A stretch of 34,147 nucleotides of DNA from an uncultured Bacteroidales bacterium (GTDB lineage: Bacteria; Bacteroidota; Bacteroidia; Bacteroidales; P3): the NCBI GenBank assembly GCA_905236645.1, contig CAJOMZ010000009.1, forward strand, positions 1-34,147, given 5' to 3'. Under the pieces are notes generated by a model that worked only from the letters and a program-made list of their open reading frames with translations, was not told the DNA's origin and did not search any database. This document shows, one piece after another, positions 29,671 through 34,147 of the stretch (position 1 is its first letter; the number at the start of each line of letters is the position of its first letter). Both the position numbers and the translations under genes were made by a program.

Positions 29671-31437
29671 TTATTTTGTTGCTTCGAGTTTGTCCGACTT
29701 GTCGAAGTAGTGGGTGTGCAGCTGCTCGTGGCTGAGGTGGCCGCAGGGTTCACCGTAGTACTCCTTGTAGATAGCCAGAATCTCGGGGTTCTCGTGGCTC
29801 TTGCGGATGGGCTTGCCAGCGTCCTCGCGGTAGATGGCTTCCATACGCTTGCGGATGATGTTGCTGTTGCCGTGGTGATAGGGCTGGCCGGCGCCGCCGA
29901 TGCAGCCTCCTGGACAGGCCATAACCTCGATGAAGTGGTAACCGTTGGGGTTGCCCTGGCGCACTTGCTCCATCATCTTGCGGGCATTGCCGAGGCTGTA
30001 GACGATAGCAATCTTCAGCGGGAAACCGTCGAAATCAATGGTGGCTTCCTTGACGCCGTCGAAACCACGGGTCTCCTCGAAGTCAATCTTCGGCAGCTTT
30101 TTGCCGGTGTGGACTTCGTAGGCGGTACGGAGAGCAGCCTCCATAACACCACCGGTGGCACCGAAGATGACGGCAGCACCGGTCGACTGACCGAGCGGGC
30201 TGTCGAAGTCCTCTTCCGGCATATCGTTGAGGTCGAGGTTGCACTGGCGAATCATATGAGCCAGCTCGCGGGTGCTCAGTGTGTAGTTGACATCGCTGTC
30301 GCCGTTCACTGCCAGTTCCTCACGTGCACGCTCGCTCTTCTTGGCCAAGCAAGGCATAATGGAAACAACGACAAGATCCTCGCGTTTCACACCCAGTTTC
30401 GGAGCCAGGTAGTTCTTGGCAACGGCGCCGAACATACCCTGGGGCGACTTGGCGGTCGAGGGGTACTCGAGCAGGTCGGGGAAGTTCTTCTCGTAGAAGG
30501 TGACCCAGGCGGGGCAGCAGCTGGTGAACATAGGCAGTTTCACCTCTTCGCCGGCGAGGGCTTTCTTGAGGCGGCCGAGCAGCTCGGTGCCTTCCTCCAT
30601 AATGGTAAGGTCGGCGCTCCAGTCGGTGTCGTATACCTGGTCGAAACCAAGGCGACGCAGAGCGGCGGCCATTTTGCCGGTTACGATTTCACCCGGCTTC
30701 ATACCGAACTCTTCGCCGAGGGCAACGCGGACGGCGGGAGCGGTCTGGACAACGACCTTCTTGGTCGGGTCGGCGATGGCAGCCATAACCTTGGCGATGT
30801 CGTCGACAAGGGTGAGGGCTCCGACGGGGCAAACCTGGACGCACTGGCCGCAGTTCACGCAGCTGCTGTCGCCAAGGTTCTGCTCGAAAGCGGGAGCAAC
30901 GACAGCCTGGAAGCCACGGTTGACACCGCTCAGGGCACCGGCGGTCATAAACTTGTTGCACATCGTCTCGCAGCGGCGGCACATAACGCACTTGTCCATA
31001 TCGCGGTACACGCTGAGGGTGCTGTCCTTGCGGTAGTGCGACTGCTCGCCCTTGAAGGGGATTTCCTTGATGCCGAGGCGTTTGGTGAGGCTCTGCAGCT
31101 CGCAGTCGCCGTTCTTCTCGCACTGCAGGCAGTCGTTCGGGTGGTCGCTGAGGAGCAGCTCGACGACGGTCTTGCGGGCGTTGATGACGCGTGCGCTGTG
31201 GGTCAGTACTTCCATACCCTCCATAACGTCGGTGGCGCAGGCGGGAGCCAGGTTGCGGCGGCCTTTAACCTCGACCACGCAGACGCGGCATCCGCCGGGT
31301 TTGTTTTCAAAATTCATCCCGTCCAGCTCAAAGTGGCAAAGAGTGGGGATGTCGATACCGTTCATACGGGCAGCCTTAAGAATAGTGGTGCCTTCGGGAA
31401 CTTGAATCGCTTTGTTATCTATTGTGAGATTAATCAT
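29671..31437 (-). CDS. hydA: [FeFe]-hydrogenase catalytic subunit HydA
   Basis: HydA catalyses reversible H2 formation in the cytoplasm. In the trimeric HydABC form it couples H2 to NADH and ferredoxin by electron bifurcation. The 588-residue chain shows, in order: an N-terminal [2Fe-2S] domain (C34, C50, C53, C67); the His/Cys cluster site HPNDCLQCEKNGDC (H99, C103, C106, C112); two [4Fe-4S] ferredoxin motifs (C150/153/156/160 and C193/196/199/203); and the H-cluster domain with L1 TSCCPAW (305-311), L2 MPCLAKKSE (361-369) and L3 MACPGGCIGGAGQP (506-519). C307 corresponds to the proton-relay cysteine and C308, C363, C508 and C512 to the cluster ligands. All key residues are present, so it should be active once matured by HydE, HydF and HydG, none of which is in the window. 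Confidence 0.96.
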   Translation of the reverse strand: MINLTIDNKAIQVPEGTTILKAARMNGIDIPTLCHFELDGMNFENKPGGCRVCVVEVKGRRNLAPACATDVMEGMEVLTHSARVINARKTVVELLLSDHPNDCLQCEKNGDCELQSLTKRLGIKEIPFKGEQSHYRKDSTLSVYRDMDKCVMCRRCETMCNKFMTAGALSGVNRGFQAVVAPAFEQNLGDSSCVNCGQCVQVCPVGALTLVDDIAKVMAAIADPTKKVVVQTAPAVRVALGEEFGMKPGEIVTGKMAAALRRLGFDQVYDTDWSADLTIMEEGTELLGRLKKALAGEEVKLPMFTSCCPAWVTFYEKNFPDLLEYPSTAKSPQGMFGAVAKNYLAPKLGVKREDLVVVSIMPCLAKKSERAREELAVNGDSDVNYTLSTRELAHMIRQCNLDLNDMPEEDFDSPLGQSTGAAVIFGATGGVMEAALRTAYEVHTGKKLPKIDFEETRGFDGVKEATIDFDGFPLKIAIVYSLGNARKMMEQVRQGNPNGYHFIEVMACPGGCIGGAGQPYHHGNSNIIRKRMEAIYREDAGKPIRKSHENPEILAIYKEYYGEPCGHLSHEQLHTHYFDKSDKLEATK

Positions 31438-31451
31438 TTTTCTTTTATTTT

Positions 31452-31534
31452 GTTGATATGTTGGTAGGTTGATATGTATATATGAGAGCGGATGTCTGTT
31501 TATTATTTACCGAATCAACATTTATCATATCAAC
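31452..31534. repeat. Inverted word repeat in the hydB-hydA spacer
   Basis: GTTGATATG occurs twice in tandem (31452-31460, 31468-31476), and its complement CATATCAAC lies at 31526-31534, with a related AATCAACAT at 31513. The arms again consist of repeated short words, with a sequence different from the neighbouring spacers. It fills most of the 114-nt gap. Confidence 0.65.
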
Positions 31535-31551
31535 GTATCGACAATAATTGT

Positions 31552-33366
31552 TTATTGAATAGAGATTGCACCGAATTTACAGTTGTTGATGCAAGCACCG
31601 CACTTGATGCACTTGGTGCTGTCGATAACCATCGAAGCCAGCTTGTGGCCGGGGGCGGTGTAGTCGGTACGGCTGATAGCCTCGACAGGGCATCCCTTGG
31701 CGCACTTGCCGCAGCCGATGCACTTCTCGCGGTCGATGACATAGCTCATAAGTTTCTTGCAGACACCGGCACGGCACTTCTTGTCGACCACGTGCTCCAC
31801 ATACTCGTCCCAGAAGTTGTCGAGAGTCGACAGAACCGGGTTCGGCGAGGTCTGGCCAAGGCCGCACAGGGCGGTGTCCTTGATAACGGCGGCCAGGTTG
31901 CGCAGCTCCTGGAGGTCATCCATCGTGCCGCGGCCGTCGGTGATCTTCTCAAGGATTTCGCACAGACGCTTGTTGCCGATACGGCAGGGCGAGCACTTGC
32001 CGCAGCTCTCCTCGCAGGTGAACTCGAGGTAGAACTTGGCGATAGCCGGCATACAGCTCGTCTCGTCCATAACAACCATACCGCCCGAGCCCATCATCGA
32101 GCCGGCAGCAACGAGGCTGTCATAGTCGATAGCAGTGTCGAGGTGCTTGGCAGTCAAGCATCCGCCCGAAGGACCACCGGTCTGGACGGCCTTGAACTGA
32201 CGGCCGTTCTTGATGCCGCCGCCAATCTCGTAGATAATCTCACGCAGGGTGATGCCCATCGGAACCTCGATAAGGCCGACGTTGTTGATCTGGCCTGCGA
32301 GGGCAAACACCTTCGTGCCTTTCGACTTCTCGGTTCCGATGCTGCTGAACCACTCGGCGCCCTTGGTGATGATGACGGGAACGTTGGCGAAAGTCTCGAC
32401 ATTGTTCACGTTCGAGGGCTTGCCCATATAGCCGCTGACAGCGGGGAACGGAGGTTTCAGTGTAGGCTCGCCGCGCTGACCTTCCATCGAGTGGATCAGA
32501 GCAGTCTCCTCACCGCAGACGAAAGCGCCGGCACCGTAGCGGAGCTCGATGTCGAAGTTGAAGCCGCTGCCGAGGATGTCCTCGCCAAGCAGACCGTACT
32601 CGCGGGCCTGGTTGATAGCGATCTTAAGACGCTCGATAGCCAGCGGGTACTCGGCACGGATGTAGACCAAACCCTTGCTGGCGCCGATAGCGTAGCCGCA
32701 GATGGCCATAGCCTCGACGATGCTGTTGGGGTCGCCCTCAAGGATCGAACGGTCCATAAATGCACCCGGGTCGCCCTCGTCGGCGTTGCAGATGACGTAC
32801 TTCTGGTCAGCCTTGTTCTTGGCGCAGAGCTCCCATTTCAAACCGGTGGGGAAGCCGGCACCGCCACGGCCGCGCAGACCCGAAGCCTTAACCTCGGCTA
32901 TGACCTGCTCGGGGGTCATCTCGGTGAGGCACTTGCCCAGAGCCTCGTAACCGCCACGGCTGATGCACTCCTCGATGTTCTCGGGATCTACGAAACCGCA
33001 GTTGCGCAGGGCGATACGAATCTGTTTCTTGTAGAAGTCCATATGCTTCGAGTCGCTCACGTGCTCCTTGTTCTCGGGGTTGGTGTAGAGCAGCTCGGGC
33101 ACCTTGCGGCCCTTGATGATGTGCTCCTCGACGATGCGGCGTGCATCCTCGGGCTTCACCTGGGTGTAGAAAGTGTTGTCGGGCATAATCTTGACGATGG
33201 GGCCGCGCTCGCAGAAACCGAAGCAGCCGGTCTTGATAACCTGCACGTCGTCGGTCAGACCCTTCTCGGCAAGGATATTCTTGAAGTTTTCGATAATCTG
33301 GAGGCTGTTGGAGCTCTTGCATCCGGTACCGCCGCAGATTAGGATATGCATTTTGTATTTTGCCAT
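31552..33366 (-). CDS. hydB: HydB / NuoF-like flavoprotein subunit of the hydrogenase
   Basis: HydB carries FMN and Fe-S clusters, oxidises or reduces NAD(H), and is the likely bifurcation site of HydABC. ATG 33366 (MAKYKMHILICGG) gives 604 residues; the frame is open to 33405, but the extra residues are not family-like. Domains in order: N-terminal thioredoxin-like [2Fe-2S] domain (C11, C16, C48, C52); NuoF FMN/NADH core with GRGGAGFPTGLKW, NADEGDPGAFMDRSILEGDP and GAGAFVCGEETALIHSMEG; SLBB-like segment; [4Fe-4S] motif ESCGKCSPCRIG; and a C-terminal two-cluster ferredoxin (CIGCGKCAKGCPVEAI and CIKCGACINNCKFGAI). The complete set of clusters matches bifurcating HydB and not plain NuoF. Confidence 0.95.
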   Translation of the reverse strand: MAKYKMHILICGGTGCKSSNSLQIIENFKNILAEKGLTDDVQVIKTGCFGFCERGPIVKIMPDNTFYTQVKPEDARRIVEEHIIKGRKVPELLYTNPENKEHVSDSKHMDFYKKQIRIALRNCGFVDPENIEECISRGGYEALGKCLTEMTPEQVIAEVKASGLRGRGGAGFPTGLKWELCAKNKADQKYVICNADEGDPGAFMDRSILEGDPNSIVEAMAICGYAIGASKGLVYIRAEYPLAIERLKIAINQAREYGLLGEDILGSGFNFDIELRYGAGAFVCGEETALIHSMEGQRGEPTLKPPFPAVSGYMGKPSNVNNVETFANVPVIITKGAEWFSSIGTEKSKGTKVFALAGQINNVGLIEVPMGITLREIIYEIGGGIKNGRQFKAVQTGGPSGGCLTAKHLDTAIDYDSLVAAGSMMGSGGMVVMDETSCMPAIAKFYLEFTCEESCGKCSPCRIGNKRLCEILEKITDGRGTMDDLQELRNLAAVIKDTALCGLGQTSPNPVLSTLDNFWDEYVEHVVDKKCRAGVCKKLMSYVIDREKCIGCGKCAKGCPVEAISRTDYTAPGHKLASMVIDSTKCIKCGACINNCKFGAISIQ

Positions 33367-33379
33367 AATTCTCTTTTTT

Positions 33380-33537
33380 GAGGTTTTAAGGGTTTGGAGG
33401 TTCAAGGGCTTGAAGGCCTTAGGTGGTTGAAGGCTTCAGGGTTTAAGGGGTTGAAGGTTATTGCGCCTTTCCTGCCTGCCCGACCTTTACAACCTTTCTG
33501 GCCTTTCCAACCGTTTTAACCTTTTCAACCTTTACAA
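33380..33537. repeat. Inverted word repeat in the ferredoxin-hydB spacer
   Basis: The left half (33380-33459) is made of purine-rich words such as GGTTTTAAGG, GGTTCAAGG and GGTTGAAGG. The right half (33466-33537) is their pyrimidine-rich complement, with CCTTTACAACC, CCTTTCCAACC and CCTTTTCAACC. The whole 173-nt gap could fold into a long imperfect hairpin. It has no open frame. Confidence 0.7.
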
Positions 33538-33539
33538 CT

Positions 33540-33935
33540 TTACTTATCGATTGTTTCGTAATTAACGGGGATGATGCCTTCAACCAGTTCGCCGCTCTGG
33601 ACGTACTTGGTCAGAATCTCGTCGGCGCGGTCGTTGTCCACGTGGCCGAAAACGATGGGGTCCTTGCCCGGCACGCGCACCTCGAGGGTGGGCTCGGCGT
33701 GGCAGTAGCCCATACAGCCCGTCTGTGTAAACACAGCGGCGATGCCCAGCTCGTCGGCCTTCTGCATCATATGTTCCATTACTTTCTTGGCTCCGGCGGC
33801 GATGCCGCAGGTGGCCATAGCGACTTTGATTTGCACAAGCGATTCCGGGTTCTCCGCTTTCTCGCGGATGTCCAGATTCGACTGAAGCTTTTCTCTCATA
33901 GCCTTCAAGTCGGCTAGCGATTTAACTTTTGTCAT
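33540..33935 (-). CDS. (2Fe-2S) ferredoxin-like protein of the hydrogenase operon
   Basis: This 131-residue thioredoxin-fold ferredoxin is often found beside hydABC genes in anaerobes. The cluster region shows MATCGIAAGAKKVMEHMM with C43, then TQTGCMGYCHAEPTLEV with C74 and C78. Only three cysteines are visible, with alanine at the usual second position; I recall this pattern as common in the subfamily, so the fourth ligand may be different or supplied by a partner. It is the first gene of the operon, directly behind a complete promoter and an unusually good Shine-Dalgarno sequence. It may deliver electrons to HydB or regulate assembly; the exact role is not known to me. The C-terminus EGIIPVNYETIDK is typical of the group. 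Confidence 0.85.
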   Translation of the reverse strand: MTKVKSLADLKAMREKLQSNLDIREKAENPESLVQIKVAMATCGIAAGAKKVMEHMMQKADELGIAAVFTQTGCMGYCHAEPTLEVRVPGKDPIVFGHVDNDRADEILTKYVQSGELVEGIIPVNYETIDK

Positions 33936-33943
33936 TGTGTAAA

Positions 33944-33950
33944 CTCCTTT
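33944..33950 (-). promoter_or_regulatory. Shine-Dalgarno site of the hydrogenase operon
   Basis: On the minus strand, AAAGGAG lies 8 nt before the ATG at 33935. Shine-Dalgarno sites are rare in Bacteroidota and I see none this good elsewhere in the window. It supports the chosen start and suggests strong translation of the first gene. Confidence 0.6.
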
Positions 33951-34028
33951 TGTTTAGTTTGTGGATTAATATTTAATTAATTATTATATAATGCGTTATG
34001 TATGCAGTGCACATAGTGTTACGGTTTG

Positions 34029-34058
34029 CAAAAATACGCATTTTTTGTATATGCGCAA
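34029..34058 (-). promoter_or_regulatory. Promoter of the hydrogenase operon, with TTTTGCAAAA-type words
   Basis: On the minus strand, TTG (34058-34056), 19 nt and TATTTTTG (34036-34029) match the Bacteroidota promoter. The expected start near 34022 gives a leader of about 85 nt that is very AT-rich. The palindromic word TTTTGCAAAA or close variants occur three times between about 34025 and 34086, two of them around a second TATTTTTG, so an operator or a tandem promoter is possible. Confidence 0.7.
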
Positions 34059-34147
34059 GCGTTTTGCAAAAATAATTTGCAAAACTCGTTGCCGTTCTGT
34101 GTATAGTGCTGAAACAGTGCGATGTACGGCAGGGGCCGGAGGCTGCC

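Noticed and set aside
29620-33342. Long plus-strand open frames antisense to hydA (615 codons) and hydB (616 codons)
   Set aside because: They are mirror frames of GC-biased, highly conserved hydrogenase genes, with low-complexity Ala/Val/Leu-rich translations and no recognisable domain.

Overview
The window looks like a chromosomal segment of an anaerobic, probably gut- or rumen-associated member of the Bacteroidales (Bacteroidota). The sequence-based reasons are: several promoters of the Bacteroidota form TTTG-N19/20-TAnnTTTG; almost no Shine-Dalgarno sites; a 3,994-residue secreted protein ending in a type IX secretion (T9SS) C-terminal sorting domain; a T9SS plug (DUF5103) protein; a DUF5686 outer-membrane protein; and a multi-subunit [FeFe]-hydrogenase.

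Layout. 1-6023 (+): the 3' end of ruvB, overlapping a secreted YD-repeat-like protein; a TIR-Sel1 protein lying between two 117-bp direct repeats that contain the hutI start; hutI; an ABC ATPase; and an rlmB-type rRNA methyltransferase with a parS-like palindrome in its coding sequence. 6024-6455 is an AT-rich gap holding a terminator and a promoter. 6456-19768 (+): the giant T9SS cargo protein, followed 5 nt later by tilS. 19769-20343 is a gene-free convergent gap with a structured repeat element. 20344-21615 (-) is the T9SS plug protein. 21771-26511 (-) is a three-gene run: GH29 alpha-L-fucosidase, DUF5686 protein, small outer-membrane beta-barrel. 26512-27024 is a divergent gap holding a second copy of the repeat element and the bcp promoter. 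27025-27468 (+) is bcp/PrxQ. 27778-28992 (-) is a dicarboxylate/amino-acid:cation symporter. 29094-33935 (-) is a hydrogenase operon in the order 2Fe-2S ferredoxin, hydB, hydA, hydC. It starts from a clear promoter and, unusually, a good Shine-Dalgarno site.

How the genes fit together. The hydrogenase genes encode what looks like a trimeric electron-bifurcating enzyme (HydABC) plus an accessory ferredoxin, implying fermentative H2 metabolism with NADH and ferredoxin. The giant protein would leave the cell by T9SS, and the plug protein is a component of that system. The fucosidase lipoprotein suggests use of host or plant fucosylated glycans. No tRNA, rRNA, CRISPR array or transposase gene was seen.

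The least explained parts are non-coding: (i) a dispersed element with five 11-bp units and flanking inverted repeats that differ between its two copies; (ii) word-like inverted repeats filling every spacer of the hydrogenase operon and the hutI-ABC spacer; (iii) the direct-repeat-bounded TIR-Sel1 cassette; (iv) the intragenic parS-like site.
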